DNA of 64,000 nucleotides. It comes from Streptomyces sp. ASQP_92. Lineage in GTDB: Bacteria; Actinomycetota; Actinomycetes; Streptomycetales; Streptomycetaceae. Below the pieces are notes generated by a model. It searched no databases and was not told the DNA's origin. It worked only from the letters and a program-made list of their open reading frames with translations. The DNA is taken from positions 124,001 through 188,000 of the forward strand of contig NZ_JAODUA010000001.1 of assembly GCF_025399895.1 (NCBI RefSeq), written 5' to 3'. Both the position numbers and the translations under genes were made by a program. Within the stretch, counting starts at the first letter, position 1, and the number at the start of each line of letters is the position of its first letter. This document shows positions 9,469 to 18,020 of the stretch, in pieces.

Positions 9469-11859
9469 GTGACCAGCAGCAGGAGGGCGGCCAGAGCCGC
9501 CGCCGTGCTCGTGGCTCTCGCCACGGCCGGCGCCACGGGCTCGGCATACGCCACGGCCCAGGCCGACTCGAAGGCCCCGGCGCCCGTTCAGCGCCAGGAC
9601 CCGTCGACGGCCAACGGCCAGGAGCACAACCTCAAGGGCCCGTTCAGCGACCAGCAGGCCCAGCAGCGCCAGGCGGCGCTGGAGCAGGTGATATCCGGCA
9701 AGAAGAAGGTCGAGAAGCGCGGCGCTTCCGACGTGGTCAAGCTCAGCGACAAGAAGTACGTCGAGCTCGGCCGCGAGAAGACCGACAAGATCTTCACGAT
9801 CCTGGTGGAGTTCGGCGACCAGGTCGACAACACCACGATGTACGACCCCGACGGCCCCGACGGCCCCAAGCCGCCGCAGCCGAAGTACGGGGGCACCCCC
9901 GGCCCGCTGCACAACCAGATAGCCAAGCCGGACCGTTCGAAGGACAACTCGACGGCCTGGCAGGCGGATTACAACCAGAAGCACTTCCAGGACCTGTACT
10001 TCGGTACGGGCAAGAACGTCAACTCGCTCAAGACGTACTACGAGAAGACGTCCTCGGGTCGCTACTCGGTCGACGGTCAGGTCACCGACTGGGTCAAGAT
10101 CCCGTACAACGAGGCCCGTTACGGCTCCAACTACTGCGGCCAGACCAACTGCGCCAACGTGTGGGACACCGTCCGTGACGGCGTCAACGCCTGGGTCGCC
10201 GACCAGAAGGCCAAGGGCCAGACGGACGCGCAGATCAAGGCGACCCTGGGTCAGTACGACCAGTGGGACCGCAACGACTACAACAACAACGGCAACTTCA
10301 ACGAGCCCGACGGCTACATCGATCACTTCCAGATCGTGCACGCCGGCGAGGACGAGTCCGCGGGCGGCGGCGCGCAGGCCACCAACGCCCTGTGGGCGCA
10401 CCGCTGGTACGCCTACGGCACGGACGCGGGCAAGACCGGCCCGGCGAACAACAAGGCCGGCGGCACCCAGATCGGTGACACCGGGATGTGGGTCGGCGAC
10501 TACACGATGCAGCCGGAGAACGGCGGCCTCGGCGTCTTCGCGCACGAGTACGGCCACGACCTCGGTCTGCCGGACCTCTACGACACCACCAACACCGCCG
10601 AGAACTCGGTCGGTTTCTGGTCCCTGATGTCGGCGGGCTCCTGGCTCGGCACCGGCAAGGACTCCATCGGCGACCTGCCCGGCGACATGACGGCGTGGGA
10701 CAAGCTCCAGCTCGGCTGGCTCGACTACGCCTCGGTGAAGGCGGGTTCGAAGATCACCGCCAAGCTGGGCGTCTCGGAGTACAACACCAAGAACAACCAG
10801 GCGCTCGTCGTCGAGCTGCCCAAGAAGGAAGTCACCACCACCGTCGTCAAGCCCGTCGAGGGTTCGAAGCAGTGGTGGAGCGGCATGGGTGACAACCTCA
10901 ACAACACCCTGACCCGCTCGGTCGACCTCACCGGCAAGTCCAAGGCGTCCCTGGACCTCTCGGGCTGGTGGGACATCGAGAAGGACTACGACTTCCTCTA
11001 CACCGAGGTCTCCACGGACGACGGCGCCAGCTGGAACGCGATCGACGGCACCGCCGACGGCAAGGCCATCACGCGCGACTCCAGCGACAAGCCGGCCCTG
11101 ACCGACGCGTCTGGCGCGTACAAGAAGCTCTCGTACCCGCTCGACCAGTACGCGGGCCACAAGATCCAGCTCCGCTTCCGCTACCAGACGGACGGCGGCG
11201 CGGGCGGCAAGGGCTTCACCGCCGACGCGATCACCGTCACCGCCGACGGCACCGCGGTGGTCACCGACGGCGCCGAGGGTGGCGACAACGGCTGGGCGGC
11301 GAAGAACTTCACCCGCATCGGGGAGTCCTTCACCAACGACTACCCGCAGTACTACCTCGCGGAGAACCGCCAGTACGTCTCGTACGACACGACCCTCAAG
11401 GTCGGCCCGTACAACTTCGGCTTCTCCACGACCCGTCCGAGCTGGGTCGAGCACTACCCGTACCAGCGGGGCCTGCTCATCTGGCTCTGGGACACCTCCC
11501 AGAAGGACAACAACGTCTCGGCCCACCCGGGCCAGGGCCTGATCCTGCCGGTCGACGCGCACGCCAAGCCGCTCAAGTGGGCCGACGGCACGCTGCTCCG
11601 CAACAAGATCCAGCCGTTCGACGCGCCGTTCAGCCAGTACCGGACGGACGCCTTCACGCTGCACAAGGCGGACGTGGCGACGAAGATCAAGTCGCAGGCC
11701 GGCGTCCCGGTCTTCGACGACCACCAGGGCACGTACTGGTACGCCGAGAACCCGACGGGCAGCGTCAAGGTTCCTGACACCAAGACGCGGATCTCGATCG
11801 TCGACCAGCCGTGGAACGGTCAGACGATCACGGTGAAGGTCGGCACCTCCACCAAGTAA
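9469..11859 (+). CDS. Secreted M6-family (immune inhibitor A-like) metalloprotease
   Basis: 796 residues. N-terminal signal peptide (SSRRAARAAAVLVALATAG, then an Ala-rich cleavage region near residue 30). The zinc site HEYGH is at residues 359-363 within FAHEYGHDLGLPDLYD, and the Met-turn-like SLMSAGSW follows. C-terminal region contains an immune-inhibitor-A-type jelly-roll (SGWWDIEKDYDFLYTEVSTD, KIQLRFRYQTDGG). It should degrade extracellular proteins. GTG start with GGAGGA 10 nt upstream. Codon choice is strongly biased to C-ending codons, suggesting high expression. Followed by a terminator. Confidence 0.93.
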   Translation: MTSSRRAARAAAVLVALATAGATGSAYATAQADSKAPAPVQRQDPSTANGQEHNLKGPFSDQQAQQRQAALEQVISGKKKVEKRGASDVVKLSDKKYVELGREKTDKIFTILVEFGDQVDNTTMYDPDGPDGPKPPQPKYGGTPGPLHNQIAKPDRSKDNSTAWQADYNQKHFQDLYFGTGKNVNSLKTYYEKTSSGRYSVDGQVTDWVKIPYNEARYGSNYCGQTNCANVWDTVRDGVNAWVADQKAKGQTDAQIKATLGQYDQWDRNDYNNNGNFNEPDGYIDHFQIVHAGEDESAGGGAQATNALWAHRWYAYGTDAGKTGPANNKAGGTQIGDTGMWVGDYTMQPENGGLGVFAHEYGHDLGLPDLYDTTNTAENSVGFWSLMSAGSWLGTGKDSIGDLPGDMTAWDKLQLGWLDYASVKAGSKITAKLGVSEYNTKNNQALVVELPKKEVTTTVVKPVEGSKQWWSGMGDNLNNTLTRSVDLTGKSKASLDLSGWWDIEKDYDFLYTEVSTDDGASWNAIDGTADGKAITRDSSDKPALTDASGAYKKLSYPLDQYAGHKIQLRFRYQTDGGAGGKGFTADAITVTADGTAVVTDGAEGGDNGWAAKNFTRIGESFTNDYPQYYLAENRQYVSYDTTLKVGPYNFGFSTTRPSWVEHYPYQRGLLIWLWDTSQKDNNVSAHPGQGLILPVDAHAKPLKWADGTLLRNKIQPFDAPFSQYRTDAFTLHKADVATKIKSQAGVPVFDDHQGTYWYAENPTGSVKVPDTKTRISIVDQPWNGQTITVKVGTSTK

Positions 11860-11884
11860 TTGCTGAACCCGCAGGTCAAACCAT

Positions 11885-11920
11885 GATCGGCCGTCGCCCT
11901 CTAGCGGGCGGCGGCCGATC
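11885..11920 (+). terminator. Terminator after the metalloprotease
   Basis: Fifteen-bp stem (GATCGGCCGTCGCCC with GGGCGGCGGCCGATC, one G-U) and a 6-nt loop, 25 bp after the stop codon, followed by GTGTTTAGG. Confidence 0.8.
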
Positions 11921-12017
11921 GTGTTTAGGTGCGTCCTACGAGTCCTTATTGACAGCGGGTCCAACGCGGCAGTGATCGCGGGCCCGGCAGATCGTCTTGC
12001 AGGGGGAGTGGTCCGGC

Positions 12018-12317
12018 ATGCCCGGCGGAGGTTATTGCAAGTTGCCCGGCGGCAGCGTGGTCGTCGCGCTGACGCTGCCGAACCCGGCCGCGCCGGGCAG
12101 TGACGTGCGCGTCCTGGTGCACGCCGTCAACCGCGCCCGAGCCCTGACCAGGCTCCGCAACCTCGGGTTGCGCGCGGTCTATCTGCGCGGCCAGACCGAG
12201 CCGCCGACGCTGGACGAGATCACCGCCGTCCTGCACCACCCCGACGGCCTGCTGTGGCGCACGGCCCCGGAGACCACCGAGGAGCTCTGGCACCCGATAC
12301 GGGCGCTGCTGCGCTGA
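12018..12317 (+). CDS. Small conserved-type hypothetical protein
   Basis: 99 residues, soluble, no recognised domain. An N-terminal Gly-rich stretch is followed by an alternating beta/alpha pattern (VVVALTLPNPAAPGSDVRVLV, LTRLRNLGLRAVYLRG, LDEITAVLHHPDGLLWRT). The ATG at 12018 is preceded by GGGGGAG at 9-nt spacing, which favours it over an ATG seven codons earlier. Converges on pncA with a 49-bp G/C-rich gap that can form a hairpin. Confidence 0.7.
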   Translation: MPGGGYCKLPGGSVVVALTLPNPAAPGSDVRVLVHAVNRARALTRLRNLGLRAVYLRGQTEPPTLDEITAVLHHPDGLLWRTAPETTEELWHPIRALLR

Positions 12318-12366
12318 CCGCGCGCCGCCCGGGGCGCGCGGGACCGCCCGGGGCGCGCGGGGCCGG

Positions 12367-12954
12367 CTACACCACGGGCTTGCCCGACAGGCCGACGCCC
12401 GCCGCCCGCATCTCGTCGAGAGCCACCGAGGTGGTGCGTTCGGCGACACCGGCCGTGAGGTCGAGCAGGACGGTGGTGACGAAGCCGGCCCGCACCGCGT
12501 CCAGGGCGGTGGCCCGCACACAGTGGTCGGTGGCGATGCCGACCACGTCGACCTCGGCCACCTGCCGCGCGCGCAGCCAGTCCGCCAGCGACACCCCGTT
12601 CTCGTCGAGGCCCTCGAAGCCGCTGTACGCGGCCGCGTGGGCGCCCTTGTCGAAGACGGCGTCGACGGCACCGCAGGCGACCGCGGGCGCGAAGTTGGGG
12701 TGGAAGCCCACGCCCTCGGTCCCGGCGACGCAGTGCACCGGCCAGGAGTGCTCGAAGTCGGGCGTGGCCGAGAAGTGCGGACCCGGGTCGATGTGGTGGT
12801 CGCGGGTGGCCACCACATGGCGGTAGGCGGATCCGGCCGCCTGGCCCACGAGGTCGGTGATCGCGGCGGCGACGTCCGCACCGCCCGCGACCGCGAGGGA
12901 GCCGCCCTCACAGAAGTCGTTCTGGACGTCCACGACGATCAAGGCGCGGTGCAT
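12367..12954 (-). CDS. pncA: Nicotinamidase / isochorismatase-family hydrolase
   Basis: 195 residues. ALIVVDVQNDFCEGGSLAV carries the catalytic Asp, and ATRDHHIDPGPHFS matches the metal-binding D-x-H region of nicotinamidases. DVVGIATDHCVRATALDAV contains the catalytic Cys. It hydrolyses nicotinamide to nicotinate, feeding the adjacent pncB. The two genes share a strand with about a 110-bp gap, so cotranscription is likely; pncB is upstream. Confidence 0.9.
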   Translation of the reverse strand: MHRALIVVDVQNDFCEGGSLAVAGGADVAAAITDLVGQAAGSAYRHVVATRDHHIDPGPHFSATPDFEHSWPVHCVAGTEGVGFHPNFAPAVACGAVDAVFDKGAHAAAYSGFEGLDENGVSLADWLRARQVAEVDVVGIATDHCVRATALDAVRAGFVTTVLLDLTAGVAERTTSVALDEMRAAGVGLSGKPVV

Positions 12955-13064
12955 GTCGGCTGTCCTTCGGTCTGCGGGCCCGGGACCGGGCTGTTCCTCG
13001 AGCGTAGAGACTTCGTCCGGCGCACGGCAGGGGGCAAACGGGGGCGGAAATCCCGCCACCTGCC

Positions 13065-14393
13065 TCAGATGTACTCGGTCGGGATGACCGGCTCGCCGCG
13101 CGAGAGCTGGCCCGCGGACATCGGCAGTGCGGCCAGCGCGTCGATGTGCCGCTCGCGGGCGGTGTCCAGCGGTTCGCGGGCCACCACCGTGCCGCCCCTG
13201 ACCAGCTCCACCAGGAGCTGGCGCTCGACGAGCTCGGCCGGTACCGCCCCGGTCCCGATGACCTCGGCCTCGGCGATGCCGTACGCGTCCTGGCGGCGCG
13301 CGGCCCACTTGCGGCCGCCCACCGAGGACTTGGCGCCCGGTGACTTCTTGGCGACCGGGATCAGGGGCGCCTTCGGGTCCGCGGACCGGGCGCGGGCGAC
13401 CAGCTTGTAGACCATGGAGCAGGTCGGGTGCCCGGAGCCGGTGACCAGCTGGGTGCCCACCCCGTACGCGTCCACCGGGGCCGCGGCCAGCGAGGCGATG
13501 GCGTACTCGTCGAGGTCGGAGGTGACCACGATCTTGGTGCGGGTGGCGCCGAGGTCGTCCAGCTGCTGGCGCACCCGGTGGGCCACCAGGAGCAGGTCGC
13601 CGGAGTCGATGCGCACCGCGCCGAGCTCGGGCCCGGCGATCTCCACGGCGGTGCGCACGGCCTCGGCCACGTCGTACGTGTCGACCAGCAGGGTCGTGCC
13701 CCGGCCCAGCGAGTCGACCTGGGCCCGGAAGGCGTCCCGCTCGCTGTCGTGGAGCAGGGTGAAGGCGTGCGCGCTGGTGCCGACGGTGGGGATGCCGTAG
13801 CGGAAGCCGGCCGCCAGGTCCGAGGTGGAGCTGAAGCCGCCGACGTAGGCGGCCCGCGAGGAGGCGACCGCGGACAGCTCGTGGGTGCGGCGCGCGCCCA
13901 TCTCGATCAGCGGGCGCCCGCCGGCCGCCGCCGACATCCGGGAGGCGGCGGCCGCGATCGCGGAGTCGTGGTTGAGGATGGAGAGGATCACGGTCTCCAG
14001 AAGCACGCACTCGGCGAAGGAGCCCTCGACGCGCAGGATCGGCGAGCCGGGGAAGTACACCTCGCCCTCGGGGTAGCCCCAGATGTCGCCGCCGAAGCGG
14101 TAGGAGGACAGCCACCGCAGGGTGGGCTCGTCCACGATGTCGTGGTCGTGCAGGAACCCGAGCACGCCCGCGTCGAAGCGGAAGTTCTCGACCGCGTCCA
14201 GGACGCGCCCGGTGCCGCCGACCACGCCGTAGCGGCGGCCCTCGGGCAGGCGGCGGGTGAAGACCTCGAAGACCGAGCGCCGCTCGGCCGTGCCGGCCTT
14301 CAGGGCGGCCTGGAGCATCGTGAACTCGTACTGGTCGGTGAAGAGCGCGGTCGACGGCACGTCCACCGGCAGACCGAGGTCCGCAGCATTCAC
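13065..14393 (-). CDS. pncB: Nicotinate phosphoribosyltransferase
   Basis: 442 residues, typical family length. TALFTDQYEFTMLQAALKAG is the family N-terminus. FEVFTRRLPEGRRYGVVGG, EMGARRTHE and VRIDSGDLLLVA (phosphate-binding) are conserved. It converts nicotinate and PRPP to nicotinate mononucleotide in the Preiss-Handler NAD salvage route, downstream of the nicotinamidase encoded next to it. ATG at 14393 has AGGTAG upstream. Divergent from clpS. Confidence 0.93.
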   Translation of the reverse strand: MNAADLGLPVDVPSTALFTDQYEFTMLQAALKAGTAERRSVFEVFTRRLPEGRRYGVVGGTGRVLDAVENFRFDAGVLGFLHDHDIVDEPTLRWLSSYRFGGDIWGYPEGEVYFPGSPILRVEGSFAECVLLETVILSILNHDSAIAAAASRMSAAAGGRPLIEMGARRTHELSAVASSRAAYVGGFSSTSDLAAGFRYGIPTVGTSAHAFTLLHDSERDAFRAQVDSLGRGTTLLVDTYDVAEAVRTAVEIAGPELGAVRIDSGDLLLVAHRVRQQLDDLGATRTKIVVTSDLDEYAIASLAAAPVDAYGVGTQLVTGSGHPTCSMVYKLVARARSADPKAPLIPVAKKSPGAKSSVGGRKWAARRQDAYGIAEAEVIGTGAVPAELVERQLLVELVRGGTVVAREPLDTARERHIDALAALPMSAGQLSRGEPVIPTEYI

Positions 14394-14567
14394 AGCGAGC
14401 TACCTCGCACTTTCGTCCGGGCCGCGCACACGCCGGCCGGGGATTTTGGGAACCGGCCCCGGGACCGGGGGCCTGTGGGGGATGCTACCCCGAATACTCG
14501 TCACTCTGACGATTTCTAGGGGCCCGTTTGTGCGATGACCCGCCGCGGGTGGCAGCATGGAGGCCGT

Positions 14568-14644
14568 GGCTGTGATTTCCGGGGGGTGACCCCCGGACCC
14601 CGGCAGGCTGTGATTCCCGGGGCCAACCCCCGGGACCCCCGGCA
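14568..14644 (+). repeat. Two tandem ~38-nt hairpin repeats in the clpS leader
   Basis: Repeat 1 (14568-14605) and repeat 2 (14606-14644) both begin GGCTGTGATT and end CCCCGGCA. Each contains a self-complementary G-run/C-run hairpin (TCCGGGGG..CCCCCGGA and CCCGGGG..CCCCGGG). They lie just before the clpS ribosome binding site. Confidence 0.7.
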
Positions 14645-14669
14645 GAAGAGACGAAGGTCGCCCAGAGCC

Positions 14670-14975
14670 GTGAGTGTTGCCCCCGTAGAGATCGAACGCC
14701 CCGAGTCGGCGGAGTCGAGCCGGCCCGTCGCCGAACCCGATGTGCCCTGGGTGACGCTCGTGCACAACGACCCGGTCAATTTGATGAGTTACGTGCAGTA
14801 CGTCTTCCAGTCCTACTTCGGCTACTCGAAGGACAAGGCCCACAAACTGATGCTCGACGTGCACCACAAGGGGCGGGCCGTGGTCTCCAGCGGCAGCCGC
14901 GAGGAGATGGAACGCGACGTGCAGGCGATGCACGGCTACGGGCTGTGGGCGACGCTGACGCAGGACCGCGGCTGA
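14670..14975 (+). CDS. clpS: ATP-dependent Clp protease adaptor ClpS
   Basis: 101 residues. [20 protein letters not shown] is the ClpS signature with the Asn-Asp-Pro substrate-binding site. [24 protein letters not shown] follows, containing the conserved His/Lys region. It delivers N-degron substrates to ClpA/ClpC. GTG start chosen from GAAGG upstream and the family's usual length; longer in-frame versions run into the repeat leader. Its stop overlaps the next start (TGATG). Confidence 0.95.
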   Translation: MSVAPVEIERPESAESSRPVAEPDVPWVTLVHNDPVNLMSYVQYVFQSYFGYSKDKAHKLMLDVHHKGRAVVSSGSREEMERDVQAMHGYGLWATLTQDRG

Positions 14976-15556
14976 TGGCCGGCCACTTCGAGCCCCTGCC
15001 CGGCGGCGGCGCGGCCGTCGCGCTCGACGAGGTCGAGATCGCCATCCTGCGCTCGCTCGCCGTCCAGCTCCTCGAACTCATCGGGCCGGGCGAGGCGCCG
15101 GCCGAGGACGAGGACCCGCTGGCCGCCCTGTTCGCCGAGGGCCCGAGCGAACCGCCCGCCGACCCGGCGCTCGCCCGCCTCTTCCCCGAGGCGTACGCGA
15201 GCGAGGAGAGCGAGGAACTGCGCGCCAAATCGGCCGAGTTCAGGCGCTTCACGGAGAACGACCTGCGCGCGCGCAAGCGCGACGACGCCCTCGCGGTCGT
15301 GCACGGCCTCGACGCGCTGAGCCCCCGGGGCGACGGCGGAGCCGTCCTGAAGCTGGCCGCCGACGACTCGCGGCACTGGCTGGGCGCGCTCAACGACCTG
15401 CGCCTGACCATCGCCACCCGCCTCGACATCACCGACGAGGACGAGGGCGGCGAGCTCTACCGGCTGCCGGACGACGACCCGCGCAAGCCGATGGTGATGG
15501 CCTATCTGTGGCTCGGTGTGCTCCAGGAAACACTCATCGAAACGCTCATGCCCTGA
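14975..15556 (+). CDS. DUF2017 protein
   Basis: 193 residues. FEPLPGGGAAVALDEVEIAILRSLAVQLLEL is the DUF2017 N-terminus, and the C-terminal half (LNDLRLTIATRLDI, MVMAYLWLGVLQETLIETL) is helical. Function unknown. The start codon overlaps the clpS stop by one base, implying translational coupling, an arrangement common in actinobacteria and suggesting a link to Clp proteolysis. Confidence 0.88.
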   Translation: MAGHFEPLPGGGAAVALDEVEIAILRSLAVQLLELIGPGEAPAEDEDPLAALFAEGPSEPPADPALARLFPEAYASEESEELRAKSAEFRRFTENDLRARKRDDALAVVHGLDALSPRGDGGAVLKLAADDSRHWLGALNDLRLTIATRLDITDEDEGGELYRLPDDDPRKPMVMAYLWLGVLQETLIETLMP

Positions 15557-15808
15557 GCGATCGACCAGTGAGGGGCCGTTCGCTCAGCGGACGCTCAAAT
15601 CCGTATAACGATCCTGTCACCACATCGACCTGCTTTGTCATGTTGAAGGACCTTTGTCCGCTTCTTCCTGTGGTCCCTGCCACAGGGCCCGCTGGGGATC
15701 ACCCGTAAGGCCGTGATAAATCTTCACGACCACCCGGGGTACGCCACCCATGTCCCCGGGGGCGCTTCGACCGGCTGACCGCCGGTGGCACTCCATCCAC
15801 ATCCGGGG

Positions 15809-15825
15809 GGATCAGGACCTGATCC
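15809..15825. promoter_or_regulatory. Perfect palindrome upstream of the amino-acid permease
   Basis: GGATCAGGACCTGATCC, 8-bp arms around one base, 52 bp before the permease start. Operator-like for a dimeric regulator, though none is encoded next door. The 320-bp gap 15557-15876 otherwise holds only G/C-rich inverted repeats and no credible gene. Confidence 0.5.
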
Positions 15826-15876
15826 GTCGCTTCGTGACCGAGGCGGACGGGTCAGCATGGAGAAAGGCGCACCACC

Positions 15877-17346
15877 ATGACCTCAGCGCAGGTCGACCAG
15901 CACGACGAGCGTCCTGCGGGCAATGAGGCCGCGGGGACCGACAGCGTCAACACACCGGGCGAAGTCGCGGGCGAGGGATACCAGCGGGGCCTCGGGGCCC
16001 GGCAGATCCAGATGATCGCGATCGGCGGTGCCATCGGCACCGGCCTCTTCCTCGGCGCGGGCAAGGCCATCTCGAAGGCCGGCCCCAGCCTCATCCTCGC
16101 CTATGCCATCGCGGGCCTGGTGATCTTCTTCATCATGCGGGCGCTCGGCGAGCTGCTCATGTACCGCCCGGTGTCGGGCTCCTTCTCGGAGTACGCCCGC
16201 GAGTTCGTCGGCCCGTTCTGGGGCTTCGTGACCGGCTGGACGTACTGGCTCTTCTGGGTCGTCACCGGCATCACCGAAGTCACCGCGGCCGCCCAGTACA
16301 TGGCCTTCTGGACGCACAGCGACATCCCGCAGTGGCTGTACGCGCTCGTCTTCACGCTCATCCTGTACGCCGTGAACCTCATCTCCGTGAAGCTCTTCGG
16401 TGAGCTGGAGTTCTGGTTCTCCATGGTTAAGGTGACCGCCATCGTCGGCATGATCCTGATCTGCGCCGGCATCCTCACCGTCGGTTTCTCCGACGCCGCG
16501 GACACCGCCACCGTCGCCAACCTCTGGAACGACCGCGGGTTCTTCCCCAAGGGCATCGGCGGCACGCTGATGACGCTCCAGATCGTCATGTTCGCCTTCC
16601 TCGCCGTCGAGCTGGTCGGTGTGACCGCGGGCGAGTCCAAGGACCCCGAGAAGACCCTGCCCAAGGCCATCAACACCGTGCCGTGGCGCATCGCCGTCTT
16701 CTACATCGGCGCCCTGATCATGATCCTGTCGGTCGTCCCGTGGCACGAGTTCCAGCCGGGCGTGAGCCCCTTCGTCGCCGCCTTCGAGAAGATGGGCCTC
16801 GGCCTCGGCGCCGGCATCGTCAACTTCGTCGTGCTGACCGCCGCGCTCTCCTCCTGCAACTCGGGCATGTACTCCACCGGCCGCATGCTGCGCGACCTCG
16901 CGCTCAACGGCCAGGGCCCGAAGGTCTTCACCAAGCTGACCAAGAGCGGCACCCCGCTGGTGGGCACCACGGTCTCGGCCGCCCTGATGCTGGTCGGCGT
17001 CTGGATCAACTACGTCGCGCCGGGCAAGGCCTTCGACTACGTGGTCTCCTTCGCCACCATCTCCGGCATGTGGGCCTGGATCATGATCCTGGTCTGCCAG
17101 ATCCGCTACCGCGCCAAGGCCGAACGCGGCGAGCTGCCGCAGTCCAGCTTCCGCGCCCCCGGCGCCCCGTACACGAGCTGGTTCGCGCTCCTGTTCATCT
17201 TCATGGTCATCGTGATGATGGGCGTCGACAAGGACTCCCGCGTCTCGCTGTACTGCGCGCCGCTGTGGGGCCTGATCCTCGGCGTCTCCTACCTGGTCCT
17301 GAAGGCCAAGAACCCCGAGAACAAGGCGTTCGCCAAGCGCAGCTGA
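15877..17346 (+). CDS. APC-superfamily amino-acid permease (AAT family)
   Basis: 489 residues and about 12 membrane helices. GLGARQIQMIAIGGAIGTGL and GPSLILAYAIAGLVIFFIMRALGELL are hallmarks of the AAT family (GABA, proline, lysine permeases). ITEVTAAAQYMAFW and VGVTAGESKDPEKTLPKAIN are also typical. Import of an amino acid by proton symport is expected; the substrate is not determined. GGAGAAAGG lies 11 nt before the ATG. Stands alone between convergent or regulated units. Confidence 0.9.
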   Translation: MTSAQVDQHDERPAGNEAAGTDSVNTPGEVAGEGYQRGLGARQIQMIAIGGAIGTGLFLGAGKAISKAGPSLILAYAIAGLVIFFIMRALGELLMYRPVSGSFSEYAREFVGPFWGFVTGWTYWLFWVVTGITEVTAAAQYMAFWTHSDIPQWLYALVFTLILYAVNLISVKLFGELEFWFSMVKVTAIVGMILICAGILTVGFSDAADTATVANLWNDRGFFPKGIGGTLMTLQIVMFAFLAVELVGVTAGESKDPEKTLPKAINTVPWRIAVFYIGALIMILSVVPWHEFQPGVSPFVAAFEKMGLGLGAGIVNFVVLTAALSSCNSGMYSTGRMLRDLALNGQGPKVFTKLTKSGTPLVGTTVSAALMLVGVWINYVAPGKAFDYVVSFATISGMWAWIMILVCQIRYRAKAERGELPQSSFRAPGAPYTSWFALLFIFMVIVMMGVDKDSRVSLYCAPLWGLILGVSYLVLKAKNPENKAFAKRS

Positions 17347-17418
17347 CGCGCTGACCTGCTGTTTCTCACCATGCGGGCCGTCTCGTATCGACACTCGATA
17401 CGCGGCGGCCCGCATGCT

Positions 17419-17424
17419 TATCCT
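17419..17424 (+). promoter_or_regulatory. -10 box for leaderless mec
   Basis: TATCCT sits 7 nt before the ATG at 17432, with no Shine-Dalgarno sequence. Confidence 0.45.
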
Positions 17425-17431
17425 TGCCGAC

Positions 17432-17854
17432 ATGCTGACCATCACCCAGGCCCTGTACGACCAGCTCGTCGCGCACGCCCGCGCCGACCACCCCGACGAG
17501 GCGTGCGGTGTGGTCGCCGGTCCCGCGGGCACCGGCCGTGCCGAACGCTTCATCCCCATGCTGAACGCGGCCCGCTCGCCCACGTTCTACGAGTTCGACT
17601 CGCAGGACCTGCTGAAGCTCTACCGCGAGATGGACGACCGCGACGAGGAGCCGGTGATCGTCTACCACTCGCACACGGCGACCGAGGCCTACCCCTCGCG
17701 CACCGACGTCACCTACGCGAACGAGCCGGGCGCGCACTACGTCCTGGTGTCGACGGCGGACACGGACGGCGCGGGGGAGTTCCAGTTCCGCTCGTACCGC
17801 ATCGTGGACGGAGTGATCACGGAGGAAGACGTCAAGGTCGTCGAGGCATACTGA
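17432..17854 (+). CDS. mec: JAMM/MPN metalloprotease, Mec-type (CysO-cysteine peptidase)
   Basis: 140 residues. The zinc motif HSHTATEAYPSRTDV (His-x-His...Ser...Asp) and the catalytic Glu in HPDEACGVVAG are present. In mycobacteria Mec releases cysteine from the CysO-cysteine adduct made by CysM. The same role is expected here because cysO and cysM lie downstream on the same strand, although separated by a cobalamin transport cassette. Start at MLTITQALYDQL; a longer form six codons upstream is less likely. Confidence 0.88.
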   Translation: MLTITQALYDQLVAHARADHPDEACGVVAGPAGTGRAERFIPMLNAARSPTFYEFDSQDLLKLYREMDDRDEEPVIVYHSHTATEAYPSRTDVTYANEPGAHYVLVSTADTDGAGEFQFRSYRIVDGVITEEDVKVVEAY

Positions 17855-17867
17855 TCGTGACGTTGTG

Positions 17868-17972
17868 GGCGGCAGGACCCAGGAAGCCGGTGTGAATCCG
17901 GCACGGTCCCGCCACTGTGACCGGCCCCGAGACCGACCCTCGGCGCCGGAAGCCAGGAACTGACCTGCCGCC
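17868..17972 (+). promoter_or_regulatory. Cobalamin riboswitch
   Basis: The conserved core GAAGCCGGTGTGAATCCGGC, followed by CACGGTCCCGCCACTGT and later GGAAGCCAGGAACTGACC (B12 box), is unmistakable. A 9-bp P1 stem pairs GGCGGCAGG (17868-17876) with CCTGCCGCC (17964-17972). A further hairpin AGGGGA/TCCCCT (17986-18005) abuts the ribosome binding site CGGAGGAG of the first transporter gene, suggesting translational control. It should lower expression when cobalamin is abundant. Confidence 0.95.
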
Positions 17973-18020
17973 TTCTCCCGACGACAGGGGACGTGGAAAT
18001 CCCCTCGGAGGAGCTCAGCC

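Noticed and set aside
12318..12366. Possible CRISPR-like or repeat element in CCGCCCGGGGCGCGCGGG
   Set aside because: Only two short G/C-rich repeats between convergent genes; better explained as a terminator hairpin.
15857..15880. Seven-codon frame (ATG to TGA) overlapping the permease start by ATGA
   Set aside because: It simply contains the permease ribosome binding site GGAGAAAGG; no regulatory codons.
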